Assembly (NCBI GenBank): GCA_026168455.1
Contig: CM047426.1
Location: 67,361,342 to 67,425,341, forward strand
DNA: 64,000 nucleotides
Reading direction: 5' to 3'
From: Theocolax elegans
Taxonomy: Eukaryota; Arthropoda; Insecta; Hymenoptera; Cerocephalidae
Below, in pieces: positions 10,761-21,367 of this stretch. The position numbers and the translations under genes are program-made. The notes beneath the pieces are model-generated. The model did no database searches. It worked only from the letters and a program-made list of their open reading frames with translations, and was not told where the DNA came from. Position 1 is the stretch's first letter; the number at the start of each line of letters is the position of its first letter.

Positions 10761-11122
10761 ATTATGATTTTACCAATGAAGTTATGAACGATATAATAAA
10801 TAAAAAGGACCTAGGTGATGTTAATGTGTTTAGAAAGGTTGCTCCGTCTCCACATTTGATGTGTAAAATAAATAATTGTGATGTTTGGTGCTTAATCGAT
10901 ACAGGTAGTCAGATAAGTGCGATTTCGGAGGAATTTTGTGAACAAATTACGAAAAATAAAAAATTTCTTGAGTTACCAGTTGCGAATACTGTAGTTTCGA
11001 CAGCTATTGGAAAAAAAACTACGGTTATTAAAAGGCAGGTTTTAGTCGAATTATTTATAAATGGAAATAAATTAGAATTTGTTGTACTGGTTGTTCCATT
11101 TCTAACAAGTAAGGTATCTTAG
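10716..11122 (+). CDS. Protease of the nested Gypsy element
   Basis: Aspartic protease with active site LIDTGSQISAI, about 60 residues into the frame, read as a frameshift extension of Gag. The frame ends in TAG at 11120-11122, while coding continues in the -1 frame from 11113 (GILGNDFLL-type motif, the usual protease end). This looks like one missing base near 11113-11122 and would cut off RT. No slippery heptamer lies in the overlap, so a mutation or assembly error is more likely than programmed shifting. Confidence 0.85.
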
Positions 11123-14100
11123 GAAATGATTTTTTATTAAGTAAGGGAGTAATAATAGACTATTGGCGAAATGAAATTTATATAAAAGAAAATAAAATTC
11201 CTGCTTTGCTTACGTTGTTTGAACCAAGTAGTTCGGAAAGGTTGCTCCTTCAAAAAGATGAAGAAATGACATGTATTTATGTAATACAAATAAATGAACT
11301 TAGAAAATGTACAAAAGATAATATAATTATGTCTAATGAGAATGAAAATGAAAATAAAAATTATACTGATACGGGTAAAAATAGAAATAGTAATGACATT
11401 GCGAGTAAAAAAATTAATGAAACAAAGAATAATTATATGAAAAATAAAGAACAAAATTTCGATGTAATGAAATTAATAAATGAAATTGAAAAAGAAATTG
11501 TGTATGGTAAAATTGTAGATAATCAAGAAAAAAAAATTGGTAAAATAAATATGAAAGGAACGAATGTAGAAAAAATTAAAGAAACTGACATAGAAGAAGA
11601 TATTTCCGAACAACTTGAATCAGTCGCGGGTAACCTATTAACGATAAGCGAAGAAGAAAGACGATTATTTAAAAATATGTTATATAAGTACAAAGATTTA
11701 TTTTCTGATAAACCGGGGTGTGCGCATGGTTATGAACACCATATACGATTAAAAATAAAAAACCCAAAAATTAATCGCACATATCCGGTACCGTTTGCTA
11801 TTCGCGACGCAGTTAAAGATTGTATTAAAAACATGTTACAAATCGGGATCATTGAGCGAGCAACTAGCCAATATTGTAACCCGCTTAGAATAGTGCGAAA
11901 AGCAGACGGGGGCGTGAGAATTTGTTTAGATGCAAGGTTACTTAATGATCAAATTGAAGATGACCATGAAACACCTCCGAAAATTGCAGATTTAATGCAA
12001 AAATTTTATAAATGTAATATATTTTCTAAAATTGATTTAGCTCAATCATACTGGCAAATACCACTACATAAACAATCACGCCCATTTACAGCTTTTCGAT
12101 TCGGGACCGCGTTATATCAATTTACAAGAGTGCCTTTTGGTCTAAAGACAGCGGGGAGCGCGTTAATTCGAGCTTTATCAATGGCACTTGAAAGCAATAC
12201 TGAAACGTTAAGTAATAGTAATAATAATAAGCAATATTTACAAATACAAAATAATACGGGTAAGAACAATATAGTAGATACAACAGAAATTGATCGAGAA
12301 ATATCGACATACATTGACGATACTGTAATCGCAACTAAATCATTTAGTCGACACTTAGAAGTATTGCAGGTTATTTTTTCAAAATTACAAGCTAATAACT
12401 TTACAATTAATTTGTCGAAGTGTGAATTTTTTAAACAACAAATCACTTTCTTGGGACATATATTATCGATTGATGGTGTTACACCAAATCCTGACAGAAT
12501 AAAAATTATACAAGATTTTGAATGTCCAAAGAATGTGAAAGAATTGCAACAAATATTAGGTTTGTGTAATTATTATAAAGCATTTGTCAGCAAACATAAT
12601 GACTATATAACGCCTTTTCGAGATTTGCTTCGTAAAGATGCGGTATATAATTGGACGCCCGAACACGACAAAGCATATCAAGCTTTAAAAGAAAATTTTA
12701 CTCGCGCGGTTTGTTTAAGTCACGTCATTCCCGAAACGATATTCAAGGTACAGACTGACGCTAGTAATTTAGGAATAGGGGGAGTATTATACCAAATTGA
12801 TAAGAATGGTAATCATCGAATTATTTCGCTTGCAAGTAGATGTTTATCGGTGGCGGAAGCGCGATATATGACGACTGAGTTGGAGCTTTTGGCAATTGTT
12901 TATTGTGTTAGTAAGTTTCATGATTATTTAATAGGGCGGCGTTTTGAAATTATAACTGACCATAAGGCGTTGACATTTATGAATTCAACGATTTTTCATT
13001 CCGCACGTCTTATCCGGTGGAATTTGCTGTTACAGCGGTATACATACACGGTAGCACATTGCCGTGGCTCTGACAATATAGTGGCAGATTTTTTAAGCCG
13101 AAACCCCGAGAGTAAATTTAATCAAGAAAAACAGGAAAAATTATTAATCTCAGGCATTCATGATTTTTGCAAAATTGAAGATAAAATAGAAACCAATCTA
13201 TCGCCGTTAGTAGTTATGATGTTGTATAATCAAAATAATTTATTAAATAACATTATAAAAAATCTAAAAAATAAACAAACTAATGATCAATTTTGCAAGG
13301 AGATCATGCAAGGTATGAGACATGGTAATGAAAAATTAGAAAAATATCAATTATATAAAGAAATTCTGTTTCATAAGCAAAATAATTTAGAAAATTGGAG
13401 GGTAATAATACCACATGAAATTAAAAACGCAGTAATTGATAATGTGCACTCGAAATTAGGCCATCCAGGCGTATATAAGACATTAATGTACTTAAAAAAA
13501 TTTTATTATTGGAAAGCAATGAATTCAGATGTGAAACGATGGGTATTAAAATGCGATTTGTGTCAGCGTGTAAAGTACCTTTCGATCGCGATGGAGGGTC
13601 CTTATCAACTCGTGCAGTCAGAAGCTCCTGGAGACCTCGTAACGGTTGATTTTTTTGGCCCGCTCCCTCGCGGTCGAGGGGGAGTTGAGTACGTGTTCGT
13701 TGTTTTAGATGCATTCTCGAAACTGGTGCGTATGTACACGATGAAGAAAGCGACGACGAAAATGGCGATAAAGAAAATTGTTGAAAATTATATCGGGGAA
13801 TGCGGGAAGCCTAAGCGTATATTGAGTGACAATGGCTCTCAATTTGCTTCAAGTAAATGGAAAAACGAATTAGAAGATTTAGGGATTAAAGTACAATATA
13901 GCTCAATTAGGCACCCACAATCAAACCCCACAGAGCGTGTGATGAGAGAGATCGGGAGGTTATTTCGCACGTATTGCGCGGAAAAACATACAAATTGGCC
14001 TCAATACGTTCCAAAAATCGAGGAATTGTTAAATATCACGACACACTTTAGTACTAAATGTACCCCGGTAGAATTGCATTTTGGGAAAAACATAAACGAT

Positions 14101-14463
14101 GAAATTAGGAAAATTATAAAATTTCCGGAATCAAACCCGATAAATAAAGAATATTTAATTGATTTTGCAAGGAAAAATATAGAAAGGAGTTTTGTAGCTC
14201 GAATCAAGAATAAAAAAGCATCGAAAGTTCAGTTAAATGAGGGTGACTTAGTTTTATTGCGGGTCAGACATTTATCGAATTCAATAGACAAAGTAACTAA
14301 AAAATTCTGCCATCTATTCGAAGGTCCGTTTAAGATTGTACAACAGATAGGACAGAATGCGTTTATTTTAAGCGAGCCGAATAATGTAAATATTATTAAG
14401 GGAACTTATAATCGTGCAAACTTAAGAAAATACTATAGTAAAGAATCTTCGGTCATTAAATAA
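11113..14463 (+). CDS. pol: Pol of the nested Gypsy element: RT, RNase H, integrase
   Basis: Open from 11113; the longest segment (11206-14463) is 1085 residues. Counting from 11206: an N-terminal linker, RT (about 190-450) with CLDARLLND and catalytic YIDD near 369, preceded by an unusual insertion of about 45 asparagine-rich residues; RNase H from about 510 with QTDAS at 516 and ADFLSRNP at the end; integrase zinc finger HSKLGH (748) and CDLC; core D in TVDFFGP (about 815), D in LSDNGSQF (about 874), E in NPTERV (about 909); GPF-type C-terminal module. All catalytic residues are present. Only the single-base break at the protease junction spoils the polyprotein. Confidence 0.94.
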   Translation, partial: GILGNDFLLSKGVIIDYWRNEIYIKENKIPALLTLFEPSSSERLLLQKDEEMTCIYVIQINELRKCTKDNIIMSNENENENKNYTDTGKNRNSNDIASKKINETKNNYMKNKEQNFDVMKLINEIEKEIVYGKIVDNQEKKIGKINMKGTNVEKIKETDIEEDISEQLESVAGNLLTISEEERRLFKNMLYKYKDLFSDKPGCAHGYEHHIRLKIKNPKINRTYPVPFAIRDAVKDCIKNMLQIGIIERATSQYCNPLRIVRKADGGVRICLDARLLNDQIEDDHETPPKIADLMQKFYKCNIFSKIDLAQSYWQIPLHKQSRPFTAFRFGTALYQFTRVPFGLKTAGSALIRALSMALESNTETLSNSNNNKQYLQIQNNTGKNNIVDTTEIDREISTYIDDTVIATKSFSRHLEVLQVIFSKLQANNFTINLSKCEFFKQQITFLGHILSIDGVTPNPDRIKIIQDFECPKNVKELQQILGLCNYYKAFVSKHNDYITPFRDLLRKDAVYNWTPEHDKAYQALKENFTRAVCLSHVIPETIFKVQTDASNLGIGGVLYQIDKNGNHRIISLASRCLSVAEARYMTTELELLAIVYCVSKFHDYLIGRRFEIITDHKALTFMNSTIFHSARLIRWNLLLQRYTYTVAHCRGSDNIVADFLSRNPESKFNQEKQEKLLISGIHDFCKIEDKIETNLSPLVVMMLYNQNNLLNNIIKNLKNKQTNDQFCKEIMQGMRHGNEKLEKYQLYKEILFHKQNNLENWRVIIPHEIKNAVIDNVHSKLGHPGVYKTLMYLKKFYYWKAMNSDVKRWVLKCDLCQRVKYLSIAMEGPYQLVQSEAPGDLVTVDFFGPLPRGRGGVEYVFVVLDAFSKLVRMYTMKKATTKMAIKKIVENYIGECGKPKRILSDNGSQFASSKWKNELEDLGIKVQYSSIRHPQSNPTERVMREIGRLFRTYCAEKHTNWPQYVPKIEELLNITTHFSTKCTPVELHFGKNINDEIRKIIKFPESNPINKEYLIDFARKNIERSFVARIKNKKASKVQLNEGDLVLLRVRHLSNSIDKVTKKFCHLFEGPFKIVQQIGQNAFILSEPNNVNIIKGTYNRANLRKYYSKESSVIK

Positions 14464-14483
14464 AAATGTATATATATATATAT

Positions 14484-15845
14484 GGGAGATTCCATGTGAA
14501 GTGATCCAGTTAAAAAATAGAATTTTGTTTTAATGTATGGAATCAGTAAAAAACTACTTGAATAGAGTGTAGCTAAATTTTTAGACCTGAATTTCAATTA
14601 GTACCAGAGTTGTAGCCAATCAAAAAATCGAATTTTTTGAAAAAATTGACTTTTTGGCCATTTTTATCACTTAATAACTCAAAATCTAACAACTTTTTCT
14701 TATGTACATTAAATTTGAAAAAGTTTATTAACTTCAAGAAGAATCAGTTCATATATTTCATTTATTTTATTTTAAAACTTTGAATATAGTTATAATCAAT
14801 AAAAACCTTTATAGTAAAAAAAAGGGTTGTACGATCAAAAATATTTTATCCATCCAAAAATCTAATTCATCGATGATTAATTACCTTCAAAATAATGCAA
14901 AGTTTGAGTGCGGTAGAGCATTTCAGACAAAGTTATGGTGTTTTTAGGCAAATTTCTTAAAAAAAGAGAGCAAATGCATTTTATGAAAAAAACAGACTAA
15001 CCGTATACTTGCATTCAAACAATATGGCACTATTATTCCTCAATATTACTAAAATATACTATTTATTGTTAGTTATACTGAAACTTTTATTTAGTTGTTA
15101 TTTAAGTCTGATACTTTTAGTTATACCTGTTATATAATTGGATTTATTGGAATTATAAAAAGTTTCAGGTATTTATCCAATTATATAGCAGGTATAACTG
15201 CTTATACCTACTGTTTTGTGTTTGTAAGCAACTTAGAGATTAAAATGTATCAGTGACTAACAATAAATAGTATATTTTAGTAATATTGAGGAATAATAGT
15301 GCCATATTGTTTGAATGCAAGTATACGGTTAGTCTGTTTTTTTCATAAAATGCATTTGCTCTCTTTTTTTAAGAAATTTGCCTAAAAACACCATAACTTT
15401 GTCTGAAATGCTCTGCCGCACTCAAACTTTGCATTATTTTGAAGGTAATTAATCATCGATGAATTAGATTTTTGGATGGATAAAATATTTTTGATCGTAC
15501 AACCCTTTTTTTTACTATAAAGGTTTTTATTGATTATAACTATATTCAAAGTTTTAAAATAAAATAAATGAAATATATGAACTGATTCTTCTTGAAGTTA
15601 ATAAACTTTTTCAAATTTAATGTACATAAGAAAAAGTTGTTAGATTTTGAGTTATTAAGTGATAAAAATGGCCAAAAAGTCAATTTTTTCAAAAAATTCG
15701 ATTTTTTGATTGGCTACAACTCTGGTACTAATTGAAATTCAGGTCTAAAAATTTAGCTACACTCTATTCAAGTAGTTTTTTACTGATTCCATACATTAAA
15801 ACAAAATTCTATTTTTTAACTGGATCACTTCACATGGAATCTCCC
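14484..15845. mobile_element. Foldback element, 1.36 kb near-perfect palindrome
   Basis: Starts GGGAGATTCCATGTGAAGTG and ends with its reverse complement. Arms of about 590 bases (14484-15073, 15256-15845) pair with only scattered mismatches; the roughly 180-bp centre holds a smaller inverted repeat. No coding capacity. It sits in an AT/TA dinucleotide run, so the target duplication cannot be read exactly (ATAT or TA). It lies between pol and the polypurine tract of the nested retrotransposon, hence inside its transcription unit. Superfamily unknown. Confidence 0.85.
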
Positions 15846-16174
15846 ATATGTATAAATAGGAAAGCGAATATATCTGACGAGTGCGAATAAAGCAAGAACG
15901 AAGTAAAGTAATAATATGTTAAAGTTGTAAATATTGTATAAAACAAAAAGAAAAAAAAATGTAAATATGTAAATAGATCACTTATATATCTCATGAGATT
16001 ATTTTTAATTAAGCGCTTAAATCATAATCTTATTCAATATTGAATGTTTAATTATATATGTATATCCGTACGATTACGTAAAATTGATGATGTAATGATA
16101 ACGCATGAATTTCGGATCTTCATAAATGAATCGCTGTAAAAATTGATTTTATTTATTTATATTGGAAAATAAAT
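15846..16174 (+). other. 3' untranslated region of the nested element
   Basis: AT-rich sequence between the foldback and the polypurine tract; no ORF seen. Confidence 0.7.
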
Positions 16175-16186
16175 AAAAAGGGGGAG
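16175..16186 (+). other. Polypurine tract of the nested element
   Basis: AAAAAGGGGGAG directly precedes the 3' LTR (starting at 16190), as expected for the plus-strand primer. Confidence 0.85.
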
Positions 16187-16189
16187 TTA

Positions 16190-16858
16190 TGTGACGTGTT
16201 CGAAGTCTTGTTAGTTCGTGGAAACGATTGTACCAGTGAGTTGCGAATATGAGCGCACCTTTGAAATCAAAAGTATGCCCCTTCCATAAGGAGCACATGA
16301 GCTGAGAGCGGTTGCAAAGCTCGCTCTCTCTCGCTTGGGACCCGGAGGACGACGGACGAGTTAATCCAACCCGTTGAATACGCTAGTAATCGTATGGTGC
16401 GAAGTGATATTAACTATATAAAGATAACGAAAAGAAAGACAAGAAAGAAGAGCCCATACTGGTGAAGAATATTGTCCGGTGGTGAAATTCTCAAGCGAGG
16501 AGAGCCAACGAAACAAGAAAGGAAGCTCACGACCATAGCGATAGGTACACCAATTGATTATTTATCAATTATATTCCGATAACGACTTCGAATATTGTAA
16601 TAATTGTTTGTTAGTAAATTTTCGTATATATTTGGGTATAAATAATGAATTTAATTTATTGGATTGGTAATTGATGCGTTATTATATAAGTTAATTTATA
16701 TGTAGAAATTCTGAAAATATAAAATCTATCAATAATAAATATTCATTAATTAATTGCTTTTGCATTTGTTTTTAATTTTATATTATATATATTATTGGTT
16801 GTTGTGGATATATATATATGTGATTGTATGTATATACCGGGACAGGCTAATAGTTACA
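16190..16858 (+). repeat. 3' LTR of the nested Gypsy element
   Basis: Same as 8691-9359 except C at 16256 for A at 8757. Followed by the TTCG duplication and then by the outer RT gene on the other strand. Confidence 0.97.
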
Positions 16859-17857
16859 TTCGTCACCCCATACCCACGGATATTTCTTTTGTAATAGTTT
16901 AAGTAACGGAATTTTAACCTCAGAATCGCGCTCGATAAATCGCGAGTACCATCCTACCATTCCTAAAAACCGTCGTAGCTCTTTAACATTTCGCGGTGGT
17001 GGATAATTAAGTACCGGCGCCACCCGCTCCGAATCGGGACGTAATCCGTCTTTATCTAACAAGTAACCCAAATACGACACTTGGGAGCAGCAAAATTCAC
17101 ACTTTTCGCGATTTACCGTTAATCCCGCTTCCGATAACCGCCTAATAACAAATTCTAACCATTTTAAATGATCCTCAAAGCTTTCTGTCACGACGATCAC
17201 ATCATCCAGATACGCGAACACATACGGCTCGACCTCCGGTCCGAATAAACTATCCACTAATCTTTGAAAAGTTTGCGGCGCATTCGTTAACCCGAACGGC
17301 ATTCGTTTAAACTGCCAAAGACCGGACCCGGGCACTGCGAACGCTGTCAACGGACGACTTGACACCTCCATTTTCACCTGGAAGTACGCTTGTTTAAGAT
17401 CGACCTTTGTGATAAACCGAGCTTTCCGTAATTTATCCAGTATACTGTCCATATTCTGACTAGGATAAGCGTCCTTCTTTGTTACTTTGTTTAAGTCGCG
17501 ATAATCGACACAAAACCGATACGATCCATCGCGCTTTTTCACGATTACCGGCGCACTACGCCACTCACTCCACGATTTCTCGATAATGTCGTTTTCTAAC
17601 ATCTTCTTTACCTCATCGTTCGCGACTTCCCACATCTTAGGCGATAATCGGTGCGGTTTATGTTTTACGGGTTCCGCCCCTTGAACGTCGATTACGTGTT
17701 CTATTAAATTAGTATAACCGAAACCCCGTGGTCGCTCCGGTAATAACTTTGACATTAGCCGTTGCACTTGTTCTTTTTGATCGTCATTTAGTTCACTCAA
17801 ACCCGCGCACTCCGCGTAAATTTTACTCTCATTACTCGAACACCCATCCTTAAAAAT
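16859..17857 (-). CDS. pol: Pol, N-terminal part: reverse transcriptase (outer element)
   Basis: Ty3/Gypsy RT, open back to about 17857; the ORF with a usable start begins at 17800. Key blocks: VIVKKRDGSYRFCVDYRDLN, MPFGLTNAPQTFQ and catalytic YLDD. It ends in the RT connection region (LRRFLGMVGWYSRF) where the nested element has inserted (TTCG at 16859-16862); the frame resumes in register at 8690. Upstream, a one-base break in a short A/T run near 17851-17857 separates it from the protease frame, so this copy could not make a full Pol as written. Confidence 0.92.
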
Positions 17858-18914
17858 TCAACCCAGGGCCCGTCACGACAACGCCAAAGTCCATCTCGAT
17901 AGTTTGTCTCGATTGCGAATTCTTTACAAAAATCGATTCCTAAGACCACGTCATTACATCGGTAGCCCGGGCTATTATTATTCCACTAACCCCTAACACA
18001 TCGAGGTTTAATTTCAACGTTCCCCTCACTGACGATAATTGCCCCGTTACTGACCGGATTTGCGCCGAGGATCGTTCTAACTGTTTTTTAAAACGTTCCG
18101 CCACATTGGACCCTATTAATGATACCATCGTCCCCGGATCTACTAATGCACGGTACACGATCCCTTCTATTTCTATCTGTAAGTACTGTCTCTCGTCGAC
18201 GACCGTATCCGCGATCTCCAAATCACTCACGATATCGATTGACTCCAAATTTTTATCTGCCATTGAGGCAGATCTACCTTCCCCATAAGGAAAAACGCCG
18301 GTGTCTAACACCGAGCCAGAGCTTAAAACCACTGAATTACCTATCCGCGGCGCGAATGCCGTGGCGTCAGGTCGTAACACCGATCGCGATTTTGTTTTAC
18401 CTAAATCCTCCAGCAACTCGTCCACCGCGGCTTTAATTAATTCGTTATCGTTCCTTAAAAGTCCCTCTTGAGGCTCTCCCGATTCGGTGCGATGAACTTC
18501 TACCTCGCTAACCACTATTCGATTATTATCGGGTAATTCTCCGGTAATCCCTTGGCGAGCTGACAACCTATCGCTACCAACTTCTGCACTTATCTGTGCA
18601 ATGCGAGCTGATAGGTTATCGTCTCTAACCGTCGAGTCATCCGGTAACGAGTGAGCCGACAATTTACCGCTGCTAACTTCTGCACTGGTTTGTGCAGCGC
18701 AAGCTGATATATTATCGTCTCGAACCTCTATACCGGTGCCTCCAATCCCGTTACCCTCCACGAATCTAACCTTTTTTCGACCGTTTCTACCATTCAACGA
18801 ATTAAGTGAACTACGTGGATCTTGATCAATTACCCGAGATGCAGTAGACCCGTCTGCATCCCTCTCTAGTCGTTTCCCGACAAGGCTCGACGTATAGCTT
18901 CGCAATCCGGACAA
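17823..18914 (-). CDS. Protease region of the outer Gypsy element (frame-broken)
   Basis: The longest frame (18914-17940, 324 residues) is entered from Gag by -1 frameshifting at 18872. A serine/acid-rich linker leads to an aspartic protease with ALVDPGTMVSLIG. The usual DTG/DSG triad is DPG here; I recall DPG in related insect Gypsy lineages, so this may be normal for the clade. The frame stops at 17940, but the typical end of the fold (VVLGIDFC) continues in the -1 frame to 17823, pointing to one missing base near 17960-17990. Confidence 0.8.
18836..18878 (-). promoter_or_regulatory. -1 ribosomal frameshift signal, gag to protease (outer element)
   Basis: On the minus strand G GGA AAC (18878-18872) lies in the gag zero frame, two codons before the gag TAG (18868-18866). 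After a 9-nt spacer GATGCAG (18860-18854) pairs with CTGCATC (18844-18838), extendable by a G-U and a G-C pair; loop 9 nt. Slipping back one base enters the protease frame. Confidence 0.85.
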
Positions 18915-21172
18915 GTCTTAATGTCTCGATCCGGGCGCTTACATCCTAGACACCTTTTTACGTTGGGGTCTCCTACTGACACACGCGGTCTATTTAAACA
19001 CTCTATCAATCGGTGTCCCGGTTTCTTACAGTATCTGCATACCCGTTGGGGACAATCGCGAGCGAAATGCCCGGTGCTTTTGCACTCATAACAGCGAATT
19101 CCGTCCGATGCATTTGCTACCGGTGTCTCGATCGGTTTAATCGGCGTGCTGCTGTACTGAGGTTTTGACGATCCCACTCGCGCCGTGACCGACTCGTAGC
19201 TAGTTTTATCGTTTTTAACCGTGTCCGTCTTTTGAGCACTCGCTATTTCAATCGCTTTATAGACCTTATTACCGCGGTCACTACGACGTTTCGTTATCCC
19301 CTTAACAGAATCTACCGCGCACGTCTCGACATCGTCTACTAACTCGACTATCGCGACGTTTCTTGACTTCTTATTCTTTTGTGCGCCCGTCCAAGCCGTC
19401 CCTTCAATACGACCAGTACCGTTCGGGCCACTAATACCATCGATCTCGATCAGTCTTTCGAATTCATGCCCGTACTTCTCGACCTCCGCCACGTTACGAG
19501 CCCGCCGAATTGCCACGAACATCCGATAGTCTCGTTTCATGTTCCGTATTAATATCTGCAACAATACTTCCTCCGTTGGCGGGTTTTTGAATTTATTCAC
19601 GATTATTTTAAAACACGCGATAAAATTTGATATCGACTCGCCGTCCCCTTGTTTACGCTTGTATAATTCTTCTAACACATCGTTATAATCCAGACGCTTC
19701 ATAAATCGATAATGAAACGCCTGAGTAAATTGTTTCCACGACTTAATACTTTTACCGACCGCTTCGAACCATCTACCCGCCGATTCCATCAATATTGCTG
19801 GCAACGCACGTAATAAATCCGCGTCCGTTACTTCCCCGGACTTCCGCCAAACATTCAACCGACGTAAAAATTCATCTGCGCCCCCTTTATCGGTGTCTCC
19901 TGTGTAGGATAAGTGCCACGTTTGTAGGGACTTTACCAAGCGGTTGCGCATCTCGATCGCTGCTAGACGAGTCCCTTCGTCCCGCACCCCGTGCTGCGCA
20001 TTCGACTCGAGCTCTGAGTCGCTCGAGCTGGAATATCGCGCTCTGGGTGTGAGACTGGCCATCGAGCGCGTGGCTCGGTGCGACTCTCTCCGCTCGGTAT
20101 GTCCTTTATATGGCAAAACCTGTTGCTCCGTTTCCGAACGCGCGTCACGACGACTTTTCGTTTTCTTCTTCTTAGTCACCCGTAATTCACTGATATGATT
20201 TGTGACTTCGTCGCTCGAGGAAGTCATCGTCCCGACATCCCGTGTACTCGGTTTTCCCGCATTTACCTCGGGGAAGCCTAACACCTCATCTCTCGAATCG
20301 CGATGATTCTCGCTGATTCGTACGCTCTTCGAGTTTTCCTTGCCGGCGGTCTTCGAACTTAGCCGACGTGAAGAACCTTTACACGGAGTAACACGCGAAT
20401 CAACTCCCGACATTCCCGTCTTCCGTGCGTTCGCGTTCTCCTTCGAGTAACCGATCGCGTACCCCATGGCAGCTATCGTATTCCCTAGCTCCATAACTCT
20501 TTCGGTTAATTTCGCGATCTGCTCCATCATCTGCAAATTATTATCGGATCGCGACCCTAAATTGTTCGGCAGCGAATATCTAGTTTCCTTAGACTTAAAA
20601 CTTTCACGGAAATCTTGACTTCCCGATAGTTCCTTGCGACTTTCCCGCGTTTTTGTCCGCGTACCGGTTGCCGCCATATTCCCTTCCAACTCTGACTCGT
20701 TCCGCGTATTTATCGACAAGGACAACTCGGACAATTCATCGTCTATACCGGACGACTCGTCGGCCTCCCCCGAATCCTCGTGAGTCACGACGTTTTTCCC
20801 CAAGGCTACCGCGCCTTCTTCAACGCCGATAATCACTAACGGATCAAAAATCAAATCTTCTTCGTAGATTCCTGTAGGAAGTCCGGTACCGAGAACGTCC
20901 CATCCTTTATCCCACGGAACATCGAGTTTGGCTGAATACGTACGCGACTCGAATCTGACAATTCTTTCTTTCAATTGCGCGATTGTCCCGATATCGCTGA
21001 GTCCAAATTCGCGAATTCTGTCCAGGACTCCATTCTCGTCCAAAGAACATATTTTCTCCCAGAATTTCCGTATCGACCGATTCTTTTTTAATAATTTCGT
21101 CATGCGCGAGCAATAATTGGATAGCGAATCTACGCCCTTTTTCCCGTTATCTCCTCGCAACATCGGTGCCAT
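18866..21172 (-). CDS. gag: Gag of the outer Gypsy element
   Basis: 768 residues, intact. The N-terminus has a short SAP-like helix-extended-helix motif (about 50-75, DRIREFGLSDIGTIAQLKER). A long charged linker follows, then the capsid domain (about 410-580: LQTWHLSYTGD, LRALPAILMESAGRWF, FHYRFMKRLDY), then two CCHC knuckles (694-707 CYECKSTGHFARDC, 712-725) and a third cysteine cluster (741-757). ATG at 21172 lies about 175 bp after the primer site. It builds the particle and binds genomic RNA. The final codons overlap the frameshift signal for protease-pol. Confidence 0.94.
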   Translation of the reverse strand: MAPMLRGDNGKKGVDSLSNYCSRMTKLLKKNRSIRKFWEKICSLDENGVLDRIREFGLSDIGTIAQLKERIVRFESRTYSAKLDVPWDKGWDVLGTGLPTGIYEEDLIFDPLVIIGVEEGAVALGKNVVTHEDSGEADESSGIDDELSELSLSINTRNESELEGNMAATGTRTKTRESRKELSGSQDFRESFKSKETRYSLPNNLGSRSDNNLQMMEQIAKLTERVMELGNTIAAMGYAIGYSKENANARKTGMSGVDSRVTPCKGSSRRLSSKTAGKENSKSVRISENHRDSRDEVLGFPEVNAGKPSTRDVGTMTSSSDEVTNHISELRVTKKKKTKSRRDARSETEQQVLPYKGHTERRESHRATRSMASLTPRARYSSSSDSELESNAQHGVRDEGTRLAAIEMRNRLVKSLQTWHLSYTGDTDKGGADEFLRRLNVWRKSGEVTDADLLRALPAILMESAGRWFEAVGKSIKSWKQFTQAFHYRFMKRLDYNDVLEELYKRKQGDGESISNFIACFKIIVNKFKNPPTEEVLLQILIRNMKRDYRMFVAIRRARNVAEVEKYGHEFERLIEIDGISGPNGTGRIEGTAWTGAQKNKKSRNVAIVELVDDVETCAVDSVKGITKRRSDRGNKVYKAIEIASAQKTDTVKNDKTSYESVTARVGSSKPQYSSTPIKPIETPVANASDGIRCYECKSTGHFARDCPQRVCRYCKKPGHRLIECLNRPRVSVGDPNVKRCLGCKRPDRDIKTCPDCEAIRRALSGND

Positions 21173-21346
21173 TTTAAAATCGTCTTCACAATCCGCGCCG
21201 AACTAAACACCACTAGTTATTTACGTCGCACAATCTTCTTTTATTCACTTTCAGCTAGCATCGCCATTTTATTGCCGAGCGACGACGCGATCACGACCAC
21301 GAACACGACGTATCCTTTCCGGAAGCCAACAGATTTCATTTCCCAA

Positions 21347-21364
21347 GCCCCACGTTGGGCGCCA
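21347..21364 (-). other. Primer binding site, tRNA-Lys(CTT) type
   Basis: Minus strand TGGCGCCCAACGTGGGGC, three bases from the 5' LTR end. Complementary to the tRNA-Lys(CTT) 3' end and identical to the site of the nested element. Confidence 0.9.
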
Positions 21365-21367
21365 TTT

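Larger units (their letters stand above)
8687..16862 (+). mobile_element. Full-length Ty3/Gypsy element nested in the outer pol gene
   Basis: Two 669-bp LTRs (8691-9359, 16190-16858) differ at one position (8757/16256). TTCG duplicated at 8687-8690 and 16859-16862 marks the target. Order on the plus strand: LTR, tRNA-Lys primer site, gag, protease, RT, RNase H, integrase, a palindromic insertion, polypurine tract, LTR. It lies in the outer element's RT-RNase H junction and in opposite orientation, so it is younger than the outer insertion. Confidence 0.97.

Noticed and set aside
11104..11122. Programmed frameshift between protease and RT in the nested element
   Set aside because: The overlap is only about 10 bases and contains no slippery heptamer; a one-base deletion explains it better.
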